Positions 1 to 7,617 of a stretch of 7,751 nt of DNA are shown one piece after another. The position numbers and the translations under genes are program-made. Source of the stretch: Nitrospirae bacterium RBG_13_39_12 (GTDB lineage Bacteria > Nitrospirota > Thermodesulfovibrionia > Thermodesulfovibrionales > SM23-35); the NCBI GenBank assembly GCA_001805125.1, contig MHEF01000031.1, positions 28,579 to 36,329 on the forward strand, read 5' to 3'. Numbering within the stretch: position 1 is the stretch's first letter; the number at the start of each line of letters is the position of its first letter. The notes below the pieces were generated by a model, which saw nothing but the letters and a program-made list of their open reading frames with translations, was not told the DNA's origin and ran no database searches.

Positions 1-1956
1 TTCAAGTTCACGCCGTGCGGCCATATCCATAAGAACCCTTTCCGTTGCAAACTTACCGGGTTCATACTTTCTGAGCTTAAGTGCTTCCCTAGCCTTATCT
101 ATATATTCAAAGGCAAGGCTCAGAATTTTTTCAGGGTCTGGTTCAAAATGTAAAGAACCTTTAAATCTTTCAAACCAAACTTCTGTCATTATCTTCGTTA
201 CCTCTTGACTCGCCTCAACTGGTGATTCTCCTCCGAAAATCACCGGGAAACCTGATGCAGCAAAATAACATCCAATAGAAATTGCTTTTTCACTCATCCA
301 CTCGGGTGCAATCCCTACTGCCGGCATACCGCCTATTTCGTCAGAAAGTCCTCCTTCTTCAGCCATAGCAGCTGCAATTGTCAGGATCCTTGAGTTATCC
401 ACACATGAGCCAACATGTAAGATTGGGGGTATGCCTATTGCCTCACATACCTCTCTTAATCCGGGGCCTGCATTTTCAAGAGCCATTTCAGGCGTCATAT
501 AACCGGCAGAACCGCACGCATGAGAACCACAGCCTGTCGTTACTAACAGCACATCATTTTTAATTAATTCAACCGCCAGAAAGCGGTGGAGACCCTGAGA
601 GGGGACTCTCGGATTATCACATCCTGCAAGGCCGACTACTCCTCTGATCCTTCCAGCTATAATTGCATCGTTCAGTGGCCTGAAAGAAGCCCTCCATGAC
701 CCGCCTTGCATGTATTCGATATACTCGTGAGAAAACCCGGCTATCATTGGAAGCTTATCTGTTATATGACTTCCTTCTTTTTTCCTGTTTTTATAATTAT
801 CAATGCCGATTTTGACTATTTCTCTCGCGATCTCTTTAGCCCTGTGTTCATCATATTCAACATGAACAGCTCCCTGTATTTTAGCCTTGTATGATGTAGT
901 TATTACTTTTGTATGGAATCTCTTTGACAGCTCTACTATTGCAGGCATAATACACTGGACATCCACTGTTATTGCATCAACAAGACCCGTCATGATAGCA
1001 AGTTCCTGATTTGTAAACCCCCCTGCTGTCGGAATCCCGTGTCTCATCAACACCTCATTTGCCGTGCAGCACATGCCTCCAAGATTAATCCCCTTGGCCC
1101 CTTTTGATTTCGCATACTCAATCATCTCCGGTTCATTTACCACGTCCACGATTGTCTCTGCAAGAGATGGCTCGTGCCCATGAACAACTATATTTACTTC
1201 ATCTTCCTTGAATATCCCAAAACTTGCCTCTCCTTTTACCGGTTTAGGGGTACCAAAAAGGACATCTGTAAGATCTGTTGATATCATGGAGCCACCCCAG
1301 CCATCAGCAAGAGAAACCTTTAAAGCGCTCAGAAGCAGGCTGTCAGGGTCATGGTCTACCCCAATATGGGTACGGTGCATCGCCTCTGTTATTTCCCTGT
1401 CAATTCCTCTAGGGGTAATCCCCCATTTCTTCCATCTTTCCTGTGTTTTTTTAGGCGCTCTTTTAACGAAATAAATTTCGCCCTTCTGCCGTCCGAAGTC
1501 CTCAAGTAATGCTTTAGCTACATCCCTCGCAACATCATTGACAGGTCGACCCTCGAACTCGATCTCAATATATCCGGCAATTCTGTAAAGTTTTTTTACA
1601 TCTTTTATCTGGAAATCCTTGGTTTCACCATTGGCTACCGCAAGTAATAAAAATGCCATCTCCCTCGCATGGTCTGTATGGGCAGCTGACCCCGCTGCTG
1701 CCATTCTCAGCAAATTTCTTGAAGCAACTGTCGGCAATGTAGCTCCGCATATTCCTCTTGCTTCTTCTTCAGCATCCTTACCAACAAAACGGCAGGGACC
1801 CATATGGCATATTTTGCAACACGCACCGGTTGCTCCAATAGGACACGGTTTAAGTCTCTGTGCCCTGTCAAAGCACGTCTCTATCTCATGAGACTCGCTC
1901 CACTCAATAATCTGCTCAGCTGCCTCGTTTGCACTCTTTACTATTTTCTTCTCCAT
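1..1956 (-). CDS. acsA: Ni-Fe carbon monoxide dehydrogenase catalytic subunit of CODH/ACS (3'-truncated by window edge)
   Basis: This is a cytoplasmic, homodimeric Ni-Fe CODH that reduces CO2 to CO for AcsB, or oxidises CO with ferredoxin as electron partner. I translated 652 uninterrupted codons by hand; the frame is open to base 1, so only the extreme C-terminus is missing (family length is roughly 630-680 residues). Visible ligands are C38 and C46 (D-cluster); C47, C50, C55 and C70 (B-cluster); and H261 (in VHGHEP), C296, C335, C446 (in GLAGCDNP), C476 and C518 (in GSCVDNSR) for the Ni-Fe C-cluster. H93 and H96 (HTDHAREM) fit the proton-relay histidines, and K557 (in MSEKA) the catalytic lysine. 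The C55-C70 interval is one residue longer than I recall for characterised enzymes. I chose ATG 1956 because AGAGG lies 4 nt upstream; the in-frame ATG at 1974 has no Shine-Dalgarno and would add MEDRGY. It is the last of five co-directional genes, 66 bp after acsB. The AcsA assignment over a stand-alone CooS rests on this context. Confidence 0.96.
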   Translation of the reverse strand, partial: MEKKIVKSANEAAEQIIEWSESHEIETCFDRAQRLKPCPIGATGACCKICHMGPCRFVGKDAEEEARGICGATLPTVASRNLLRMAAAGSAAHTDHAREMAFLLLAVANGETKDFQIKDVKKLYRIAGYIEIEFEGRPVNDVARDVAKALLEDFGRQKGEIYFVKRAPKKTQERWKKWGITPRGIDREITEAMHRTHIGVDHDPDSLLLSALKVSLADGWGGSMISTDLTDVLFGTPKPVKGEASFGIFKEDEVNIVVHGHEPSLAETIVDVVNEPEMIEYAKSKGAKGINLGGMCCTANEVLMRHGIPTAGGFTNQELAIMTGLVDAITVDVQCIMPAIVELSKRFHTKVITTSYKAKIQGAVHVEYDEHRAKEIAREIVKIGIDNYKNRKKEGSHITDKLPMIAGFSHEYIEYMQGGSWRASFRPLNDAIIAGRIRGVVGLAGCDNPRVPSQGLHRFLAVELIKNDVLLVTTGCGSHACGSAGYMTPEMALENAGPGLREVCEAIGIPPILHVGSCVDNSRILTIAAAMAEEGGLSDEIGGMPAVGIAPEWMSEKAISIGCYFAASGFPVIFGGESPVEASQEVTKIMTEVWFERFKGSLHFEPDPEKILSLAFEYIDKAREALKLRKYEPGKFATERVLMDMAARRELE

Positions 1957-1974
1957 ATATCCTCTATCCTCCAT
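1957..1974 (-). promoter_or_regulatory. acsA ribosome binding site deciding between two in-frame starts
   Basis: Read on the minus strand, this stretch begins with an ATG (1974), immediately followed by GGAG, then AGAGG (1961-1965) 4 nt before the second ATG at 1956. A GGAGG (1968-1972) overlaps the first ATG and lies 11 nt from the second. The DNA before the first ATG is repeat sequence with no purine-rich site. I therefore take 1956 as the start and 1957-1974 as its translation initiation region. This is inferred from spacing only. Confidence 0.65.
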
Positions 1975-1976
1975 AA

Positions 1977-2018
1977 TTAAGTCATTAGTCATTGACCGGT
2001 GACCATTGACTAGTGACT
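1977..2018. repeat. degenerate 7-bp tandem repeat between acsB and acsA
   Basis: On the plus strand six consecutive heptads can be read in register: TTAAGTC, ATTAGTC, ATTGACC, GGTGACC, ATTGACT and AGTGACT. The last four share the core NNTGACY; the first two share AGTC at their ends and are more diverged. The array fills most of the 66-bp gap between the acsB stop codon and the acsA ribosome binding site. Heptameric short tandem repeats of this kind are known between genes in several bacterial groups, with cyanobacterial STRR sequences as the best-known class. In a polycistronic mRNA it would form part of the acsB-acsA linker. No function is shown. Confidence 0.7.
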
Positions 2019-2022
2019 ATAT

Positions 2023-4221
2023 CTATAGTATCGGCTCCATCTCAAGTGCAGGATGTCCTACACTTGTCAAAAACTCTAAAAGCTTTTCTGAGTCATTACA
2101 AACAGTTTCGTCGGCTATCTTATCCATAAGGTCCGGAACACCTTCTTCAGCAGCTCTTTTGTCAAATGCCTCTTTGATGCTTTCTTTCAGATTCTTTGTC
2201 ATCCAGACAATCCGTTTGATACCGCCATCACCATGAAGAAACTTTTTGCTTGTTATAAAGTTCCTGCCAATTCCCATAAAACCAGGGTTTTGAGTACCCC
2301 CTCCAACACTCCCTGCCAGTGTGGAAAATTTCATTCCTACAGGGGTCATCTCTGTGTGTCCACGTTGAACTATCATTACACCGTTTGCCTCAGGGATTAT
2401 CGCAACAATACACTCGAAACAACCACAGGAGGTCATTGGATTCTGCATTATTGTGTAGAGGTTTAATGTCTCTAGCGCACCACCTGACGCTTTCTTCAAA
2501 TATTCATCAATACCGGTATATCTACCATATCTTTCATCTAAAATATCTCCCTTCTTTATGGGCTGATTTCCACCTGTGGGATCTATCTCGAATGCTGCCT
2601 TGCAGTCAAGCCAGTTATATGCACCGCATAGTCCAAGTCTTTCAGGACTGATAACACATACATGGCTTGGAGCAAATGACTGACATAATAAACAAGAGTA
2701 AAATAAATCTACTGCCTCATCAGTAAGTCCACCAAGTCTTTGGTCACGTTCTTTATAGACTATTCTTGCTTCTTCCATGAGACCTAACACATCTGCCTCA
2801 TCTACATAAATCGTAACCTGAACCTTATCAACAATTGATCTGAACCTGTGGTGGGTCATGGTGGCATTTAATATTCCAAGATGATCGAGTGTGAATCCAT
2901 CTTTTTTGGCATTATGACTTATTCTCACCCAGTTTATATCGCGCTGTCCCATATGCCACACACCCTGAGCCTCATTTATGTTATGGTGGATTTTTCTTTC
3001 TAATACAGATTCAAAATCCTTCTGCATTTTTCTGCCGGCTACATCAATGACGATGCCGAGAGGCATCTTTCCACCTTTCTCGTACCTTTCCTGCCAGTTT
3101 TCTCCGACAATTATAACCTTACCGTCTTCTATATCCTCCATTTCCCTCATCCTCACCAACTCGAACGCAGGTGTCCGCTGCCCGCCAAACTCAATAAACA
3201 TGTCTTCTTTTCTTATCCTCTCACCCTCGAATGCCGGCCCGTACGAAACAGGAATAGGAGGCTTCTCAACAGTTATCTTTAATCCCCTGACTTCTATTGC
3301 CTTTTGAACAATCTTATCATGATCAAACTCTTTATCCACTTCTTCATATATACATACCCCTGTAGGATGAATTACCGGGACATCGGTATCACAGATTGCG
3401 GGATAGCCCATATTTATAGCACCTGCACCAGTAGTCCACTTTATGGTATCAAGTTCACCTAAAACTAATGCAAAAGCAAAAACCCTGTCCTTTGTATATC
3501 TGAGATGTCCTTTAAAATCTCCTGGTTTTTTCCCTCCAAAGATAAGTGATGCCCTGACTGACCAGTTAAGCGGGTAGATAGTATGTTCTGTATCTGGTCC
3601 TACGGGAACTATTCTTGTATCCCAGCCAAGCTCAATTCCCTTTCTCAAAAGTTGCTTAGTAACACTATTTCCGTTCACGTGGCTTGAAAGGAAAATAAGG
3701 ATATTCTTTTCCTGAAGTTCTCTGATAATCTTAACTGCTGTATCATCATCAGGAGCAGCGCCAACTACCGCAGCAAACCCGGGCATAGTGCCGTCAACAA
3801 GCTGTATACCTAAATTCCTCTGTATCGTATCTGTTATGAATCCGTTATAGACATAACCTGTATCAGGGTCGACTGCAGGCTCAAGGCCATTGACATAACG
3901 TAATGCCATTATTATTTCTTCTGCAAATAGTGTTGCCATACCCGAGTCAAGGGCTTCACCTAAATATGGTTTCCATACACTATCTTCAGGTTCTGAATGG
4001 AGCAACTGTTTTGCCATTCCGAGCGCAACTTTCATGTCGGAAAGGTTCTTTACAGGAAAACCTGTCATAGCATATATCATGGGCAAGTTATAAGCTGTAT
4101 CAGGGAATTCAAATACAAAATCCTTACCTTTTTCTGCAATGGTCTTTTCAAGCATCTCTCCAGCTTTCTTCACAAGTATATGTGCGCCTCTTATTGCCTC
4201 AGAGGCTATTATTTTAGACAT
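2023..4221 (-). CDS. acsB: acetyl-CoA synthase (CODH/ACS alpha subunit), bacterial full-length type
   Basis: The enzyme condenses CO, the methyl group carried by the corrinoid protein and CoA into acetyl-CoA at the Ni-Ni-[4Fe-4S] A-cluster; it also catalyses CO/acetyl-CoA exchange. The predicted 732 residues match the family (Moorella enzyme about 729). The N-terminal CODH-binding domain absent from archaeal CdhC is present (about residues 1-310), followed by the middle domain and the C-terminal A-cluster domain (about 500-732). A-cluster cysteines have the expected spacing: C510, C513, C522 and C532 for the cubane with its bridging cysteine, and the Cys-Gly-Cys at 599-601 for the distal nickel. 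F516 and W422 fit residues known near the A-cluster and in CoA binding; F228 (LIFGG) probably corresponds to the tunnel-gating phenylalanine. GGAGG lies 5 nt before ATG 4221. It lies 24 bp downstream of acsC and 66 bp upstream of acsA, so the interacting subunits are likely co-expressed. No defect is seen. Confidence 0.98.
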   Translation of the reverse strand: MSKIIASEAIRGAHILVKKAGEMLEKTIAEKGKDFVFEFPDTAYNLPMIYAMTGFPVKNLSDMKVALGMAKQLLHSEPEDSVWKPYLGEALDSGMATLFAEEIIMALRYVNGLEPAVDPDTGYVYNGFITDTIQRNLGIQLVDGTMPGFAAVVGAAPDDDTAVKIIRELQEKNILIFLSSHVNGNSVTKQLLRKGIELGWDTRIVPVGPDTEHTIYPLNWSVRASLIFGGKKPGDFKGHLRYTKDRVFAFALVLGELDTIKWTTGAGAINMGYPAICDTDVPVIHPTGVCIYEEVDKEFDHDKIVQKAIEVRGLKITVEKPPIPVSYGPAFEGERIRKEDMFIEFGGQRTPAFELVRMREMEDIEDGKVIIVGENWQERYEKGGKMPLGIVIDVAGRKMQKDFESVLERKIHHNINEAQGVWHMGQRDINWVRISHNAKKDGFTLDHLGILNATMTHHRFRSIVDKVQVTIYVDEADVLGLMEEARIVYKERDQRLGGLTDEAVDLFYSCLLCQSFAPSHVCVISPERLGLCGAYNWLDCKAAFEIDPTGGNQPIKKGDILDERYGRYTGIDEYLKKASGGALETLNLYTIMQNPMTSCGCFECIVAIIPEANGVMIVQRGHTEMTPVGMKFSTLAGSVGGGTQNPGFMGIGRNFITSKKFLHGDGGIKRIVWMTKNLKESIKEAFDKRAAEEGVPDLMDKIADETVCNDSEKLLEFLTSVGHPALEMEPIL

Positions 4222-4245
4222 CCTGACCTCCTAAAAATGTCACTT

Positions 4246-5619
4246 TTATTTGCCTGCCATTCTGGATCTTAAAAATGCCGGGATTCCATTAGCTTCCCTC
4301 GGGCCAACTGTTACCTTCCAGCCCTCAAGCTTATCTTCTATTGCACCACTAAGTATTGCCACGTATCCCGGTATTATAAGCTCTCTGTGTTTAATCTCAT
4401 TCTCTATGCCGGCTTCTTTTATAAACTGAGCAATCTTTGCCGCTGTAAACTTTCCAGCAGCCCATGCTGTAAGCACTGAAAGACCTTCACAGTCCATAAC
4501 AGCTAGATAACTCGCAACCTTGCTGTTCTCAACCTCGCCCGAGACTATAAAATACGTAAGAGAAAAATTCGTTGTAATAAAAAGCGGAGATTCTGGCAAT
4601 GGTTCCCCGATCTTGTAAACTTTTTGCTCAACCTGCATCGGAACCTGAGGATCTGTATAGATGTTTTGCCTCAGAGTAAACATGGCAAGGTTTTTCCATT
4701 TTTCTATACTGCTTAGTACAATTATTGAAGAATATTTTGCAACTCCTACCACGGAAATAAGCAACTCGACAAGGTTGTCCTCACGCTGTGCAAAGGTTAT
4801 AACCGGATAACCGAGAGGTTTGAAATTTTTCTTGATAGCCGCCCTTCTTGCTAAAGTATTATGTTCTATAATTTCTTTTGCTTTTCTAGCACCTGAATCT
4901 ATTACCATATCTTCAACGCCCATTGATTTAACTTTCTCAGTAAGGGTTGAGATTTCATCAAGTCCCCCGCCTGACCCGCCAAATGCCGAGGACGCAGTAA
5001 TACCAAGTATTGCTTTGTACGTCTTTGCAATATTTGCCATTGCTTCTGCATTTCCTGAGTTAACCCCATATATAATCGGTTTTTCATCTGCAAATTGTTT
5101 TATTGCAGCCTCAGCAGCCTGAGGGTTAACCGTGCATATTATCACAGGAATCCCGGGAGCCTTTGTTGCTATAACTTTAGCAGCAGCCTCAAACTTTACC
5201 GCATCATTTGAATCATTAATAATTGCTATGGCATCAATCCTTAATTTCTGCCCTACCCTGTCAATCTCAGACTCAATAACTTCATTGACTTTAATATTTA
5301 TATCATCTTCTGCAAGTGTATCTTTTATTTCAAGTGCAAAAACACACGGGTTAACAAATCTTTTATCATGTCTGAAAAGCACTGTTTCCTCACCCATCTT
5401 AACTGCCTTGTCCCCTGAGCCGAGAGTAATAGGTCTTACCGGAGGAGCAGAAGCCTCACCAAGTTTCTGCTTTGCTTCTTCTGAGACATCAGGACACAAA
5501 TCTAAAGATGCCTGCCTCTGCGCAAGTTTCATAGCAAAGGCGAGACAAGTTGGGAACCCGCACTTTTTACAGTTTGTTTTTGGTAATAGTTTAAATATTT
5601 CAACGCCGGTCAAAGCCAT
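4246..5619 (-). CDS. acsC: corrinoid/iron-sulfur protein large (gamma) subunit
   Basis: AcsC forms a heterodimer with AcsD. The dimer carries a cobamide that accepts the methyl group from methyl-tetrahydrofolate via AcsE and donates it to the A-cluster of AcsB. The 457-residue product has the usual three parts. The first is an N-terminal [4Fe-4S] domain with C17, C20, C25 and C42 (C-x2-C-x4-C-x16-C), used for reductive reactivation of cob(II)alamin. A TIM-barrel region follows (about 90-310). After a linker comes a C-terminal cobamide-binding domain (about 345-457) with conserved stretches LIIPGYVAILSGAIE (414-428) and W434 followed by TVGPREA (437-443). Length is close to the Moorella protein (about 446). 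ATG 5619 has GGAGG 6 nt upstream. It lies 70 bp after acsD and 24 bp before acsB. The frame is intact and all four cluster cysteines are present. Confidence 0.98.
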   Translation of the reverse strand: MALTGVEIFKLLPKTNCKKCGFPTCLAFAMKLAQRQASLDLCPDVSEEAKQKLGEASAPPVRPITLGSGDKAVKMGEETVLFRHDKRFVNPCVFALEIKDTLAEDDINIKVNEVIESEIDRVGQKLRIDAIAIINDSNDAVKFEAAAKVIATKAPGIPVIICTVNPQAAEAAIKQFADEKPIIYGVNSGNAEAMANIAKTYKAILGITASSAFGGSGGGLDEISTLTEKVKSMGVEDMVIDSGARKAKEIIEHNTLARRAAIKKNFKPLGYPVITFAQREDNLVELLISVVGVAKYSSIIVLSSIEKWKNLAMFTLRQNIYTDPQVPMQVEQKVYKIGEPLPESPLFITTNFSLTYFIVSGEVENSKVASYLAVMDCEGLSVLTAWAAGKFTAAKIAQFIKEAGIENEIKHRELIIPGYVAILSGAIEDKLEGWKVTVGPREANGIPAFLRSRMAGK

Positions 5620-5689
5620 TTCAAACCTCCAGAAAAAAATCTCGAAATTCTAAGCACAAATTTATAAACAACACTTTTAGAACTTATCA

Positions 5690-6631
5690 TCAGATCAGCT
5701 CCTCAACCAGCTTGTCCAAAGCACTAATAGCTTTAGGGTGTCTCATTATCAGCAGATTAGCACCGGCTAAAAGTAGGGCTGATGCTGTAACAGCTTCCCA
5801 AGCTATCCCTCTCTCCTCGACAGAACCCCATTGGGGTAAATCTTGTTCACTAGCCTGAGACTCTTTTACTTTCCAGACATACATCCCTACATCAGCTAAC
5901 ATTGGTGTCTGCATGGTCGCGTCATTCTGTGTAAGTGCAGCAAGTTTTATCCTCTCCATAACCGAGTATGTATATTCGAGCCCGTACCCGAGAGCTGAAG
6001 ACATTGGGTCGGTTATTAGTCTCTCTTTGTCAAAACCCATCTGTGTTATAAGTATGTTTAATTGTTTCGAAAGATTTATATCAAGTTCTGACATGGCAAT
6101 CAGTTTAAGGTTATTTGCCATTGCAGCGGCAACAATAGTTTTATAATTAGCTTCCTGAGCTTTGCCAATGATACAATTTCTGTCCTTTGCAGCCTCTGCT
6201 GCAGCAATCAAAACAGAAGCATCTTTTTCAGCGTGGTTGCTGCCTAAAATAACCAAAGGCCTTTCTACAGCAGAAATTACATCCCTGACAGTTTTAGCGG
6301 CATCTTCGGGTGAACGGTTTTCTCTGTCAGGGTGAGTACCTATAAGTCTGAGTGCTATGGCTTCTGCCTTTAAGTTATCCTGACAGAATTTTGCCCATGA
6401 CACAGGGTCACCCGAAACATCCTTATACGGTTTCTTTACAATCTCAGACCAGTCACTGGGTGGAACATCCTGTATCTCATATGCAATAAGTGGTTTATTT
6501 GGTATCAGACCTTCAAAGGAATGAAAAGGTAAAACATTTTCTCCCCCAAAGGTAATTTCTCCGGAGGCAGTACCAACAGTTACAGCATAAACTTTACCTG
6601 TATTAGTCTCTTTCAACGGAATAAAAGCCAT
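5690..6631 (-). CDS. acsD: corrinoid/iron-sulfur protein small (delta) subunit
   Basis: AcsD is the TIM-barrel partner of AcsC in the CFeSP heterodimer and helps enclose the cobamide. The predicted 313 residues fit the family (about 310-325) and contain its recognisable stretches: LGSNHAEKD (129-137), the DPMSSALGYGLEYTYSVMER segment (208-227) and a C-terminal RHPKAI (297-302). No Fe-S motif is present, as expected for this subunit. I chose ATG 6631 rather than an in-frame TTG four codons upstream (6643): the Shine-Dalgarno GGAGG (6637-6641) lies 5 nt before the ATG and would be inside the gene if the TTG were used. It follows acsE after a 113-bp AT-rich gap and precedes acsC by 70 bp. Archaeal homologues are named CdhD, but the neighbours here are of bacterial type. 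Confidence 0.97.
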   Translation of the reverse strand: MAFIPLKETNTGKVYAVTVGTASGEITFGGENVLPFHSFEGLIPNKPLIAYEIQDVPPSDWSEIVKKPYKDVSGDPVSWAKFCQDNLKAEAIALRLIGTHPDRENRSPEDAAKTVRDVISAVERPLVILGSNHAEKDASVLIAAAEAAKDRNCIIGKAQEANYKTIVAAAMANNLKLIAMSELDINLSKQLNILITQMGFDKERLITDPMSSALGYGLEYTYSVMERIKLAALTQNDATMQTPMLADVGMYVWKVKESQASEQDLPQWGSVEERGIAWEAVTASALLLAGANLLIMRHPKAISALDKLVEELI

Positions 6632-6683
6632 TTTTACCTCCAAATATTTATCTTTTATTCTTAGTTCTGCATCCTGACTTAGG

Positions 6684-6725
6684 ATATTTTTATAAATTTT
6701 ATATTATTTATATTATAAAATAATT
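6684..6725. other. 42-bp pure A/T tract in the acsE-acsD gap
   Basis: Every base from 6684 to 6725 is A or T, inside the 113-bp gap between acsE and acsD, the longest gap within the operon. On the minus strand it includes TATAAT-like strings that could serve as a -10 element, but I see no convincing -35 hexamer at 16-18 nt. It is bordered on the left by a small inverted repeat, ATCCT-N5-AGGAT (6671-6685). An internal promoter or an RNA-processing site are both possible; neither is shown. Confidence 0.45.
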
Positions 6726-6744
6726 CTCTAAGTTCCTTCTACAG

Positions 6745-7530
6745 TCATGATATTTCAAGATATGAATGGGCATAAAGTGTCCTGCCAAGTATCACGTCTA
6801 TTGTTTTAACCGTCGGCAAAATCTCATGTGGGTCAGCAATGGCAGCAGTAAGACCTTCATATATCAATAAAGAAAGATAATAATTATTTAGTATGGGTCT
6901 TAAATGCTTTGGACACCCATTTGATACATTACTAAGACCTACGACTGTCTTCATGGGTGGATCGTTAAGTTCCTGAAACATTTTTACAGCTTTTATAACT
7001 TTTAATGCATGATCCTGTGAAGTTGCTATCTGAAGTACTAGTGGGTCCAGGTATAAGTCTTCCAACGGAACTCCATATTCCGCAGCCCTCGCCATTATCT
7101 CTGCTGCAATAGCAGCCCTCTCCTCGGCATCTGCAGGAAGTCCTCCCTTGCCAACTGTTAGACCTATTATCTTGGAATTATATTTTGCAGCCAGATCGAG
7201 CATTGCAAATCTCTCGGGATCATTTGATGTGGAGTTTATCAGTGGTCTCCCCCACTGGTTGTTGTGTACCTTAAGCCCTGCTTCGATTGCACTATAATTC
7301 GTTGTATCAAGACATAGTGGAAGAGGTACAACCTCCTGTATAGAGGTTACCATCCACTGCATCAGTTCTTCACCGCCATCTTCAGCAGGCCCAATGTTGG
7401 CATCTATCATACCTGCTCCTGCTTTCCACTGGGAAATTGCGATATCCTGAATAGGACCTTTGTCCTTTTTCATCATGGCCTCTCGTACCCTTTTGGCTAT
7501 TATGCTTAACTTTTCTCCTATAACTAACAT
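6745..7530 (-). CDS. acsE: 5-methyltetrahydrofolate:corrinoid/iron-sulfur protein Co-methyltransferase
   Basis: This soluble homodimeric TIM-barrel (pterin-binding family) enzyme transfers the N5-methyl of methyl-tetrahydrofolate to cob(I)alamin on AcsCD, linking the methyl and carbonyl branches of the Wood-Ljungdahl pathway. The 261 residues match the Moorella enzyme (about 262). Folate-site residues are visible: D75 in LCLDTTN, N99 in LINST, D162 in LYLDP and N201 in GLSNVSNG. The opening MLVIGEKL is typical of the family. Corrinoid-binding domains of the methionine synthase (MetH) type are absent, which fits transfer to a separate corrinoid protein. ATG 7530 is the only reasonable start: the same frame upstream meets a stop at 7552-7554 with no other start codon. 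AGGAG (7541-7545) lies 10 nt upstream, a slightly long spacing. It is the first gene of the cluster, preceded by a strong hairpin and the likely operon promoter region. Confidence 0.97.
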   Translation of the reverse strand: MLVIGEKLSIIAKRVREAMMKKDKGPIQDIAISQWKAGAGMIDANIGPAEDGGEELMQWMVTSIQEVVPLPLCLDTTNYSAIEAGLKVHNNQWGRPLINSTSNDPERFAMLDLAAKYNSKIIGLTVGKGGLPADAEERAAIAAEIMARAAEYGVPLEDLYLDPLVLQIATSQDHALKVIKAVKMFQELNDPPMKTVVGLSNVSNGCPKHLRPILNNYYLSLLIYEGLTAAIADPHEILPTVKTIDVILGRTLYAHSYLEIS

Positions 7531-7552
7531 CTCAAGAAAACTCCTTTCTGAC

Positions 7553-7584
7553 TAGCAGGGGCGATTAGAAAATCGCCCCTGCTA
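7553..7584. repeat. perfect 14-bp GC-rich inverted repeat (hairpin) before acsE
   Basis: The plus strand reads TAGCAGGGGCGATT, a 4-nt spacer AGAA, then the exact reverse complement AATCGCCCCTGCTA. Neither strand has a uridine tract after the stem, so it is a poor intrinsic terminator. On the acsE side it ends 3 nt before the AGAAAGGAG ribosome binding region, so in an acsE leader it would fold right next to the initiation site. Palindromes built around AGGGGCGA/TCGCCCCT recur, as I recall, between genes in many environmental bacteria, so it may be a dispersed REP-like or MITE-like element. It could also be a leader mRNA structure. Confidence 0.75.
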
Positions 7585-7617
7585 TAAATTTATAACTATA
7601 AAGACATTCCCATCCCT

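Noticed and set aside
1..1956. acsA as a pseudogene because no stop codon is found in the window
   Set aside because: The frame is continuous for 652 codons with all cluster ligands present, and the missing stop is due to the window boundary.
1977..2018. CRISPR array
   Set aside because: The units are 7-bp contiguous heptads without unique spacers, so they are simple tandem repeats.
2319..2651. Plus-strand 110-codon open frame (and similar plus-strand frames at 2978-3307 and 4820-5122)
   Set aside because: These are fully inside acsB or acsC on the opposite strand, have no recognisable domain, and are expected shadows of long real genes.
5132..5653. Plus-strand 173-codon open frame opposite the start of acsC
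   Set aside because: It lies antisense to the strongly supported acsC gene, over its Fe-S and barrel region. Its translation resembles no family I recognise, and its openness is explained by the codon use of the opposite strand.
6643..6643. TTG start for acsD four codons upstream of the chosen ATG
   Set aside because: It would place the GGAGG ribosome binding site inside the coding sequence and leave the TTG without its own; the ATG at 6631 has ideal spacing.
7553..7584. Intrinsic (Rho-independent) terminator before acsE
   Set aside because: The stem is strong, but neither side carries the run of T residues required. On the minus strand it is followed by GTCAGAAAGGAG, the acsE ribosome binding region.
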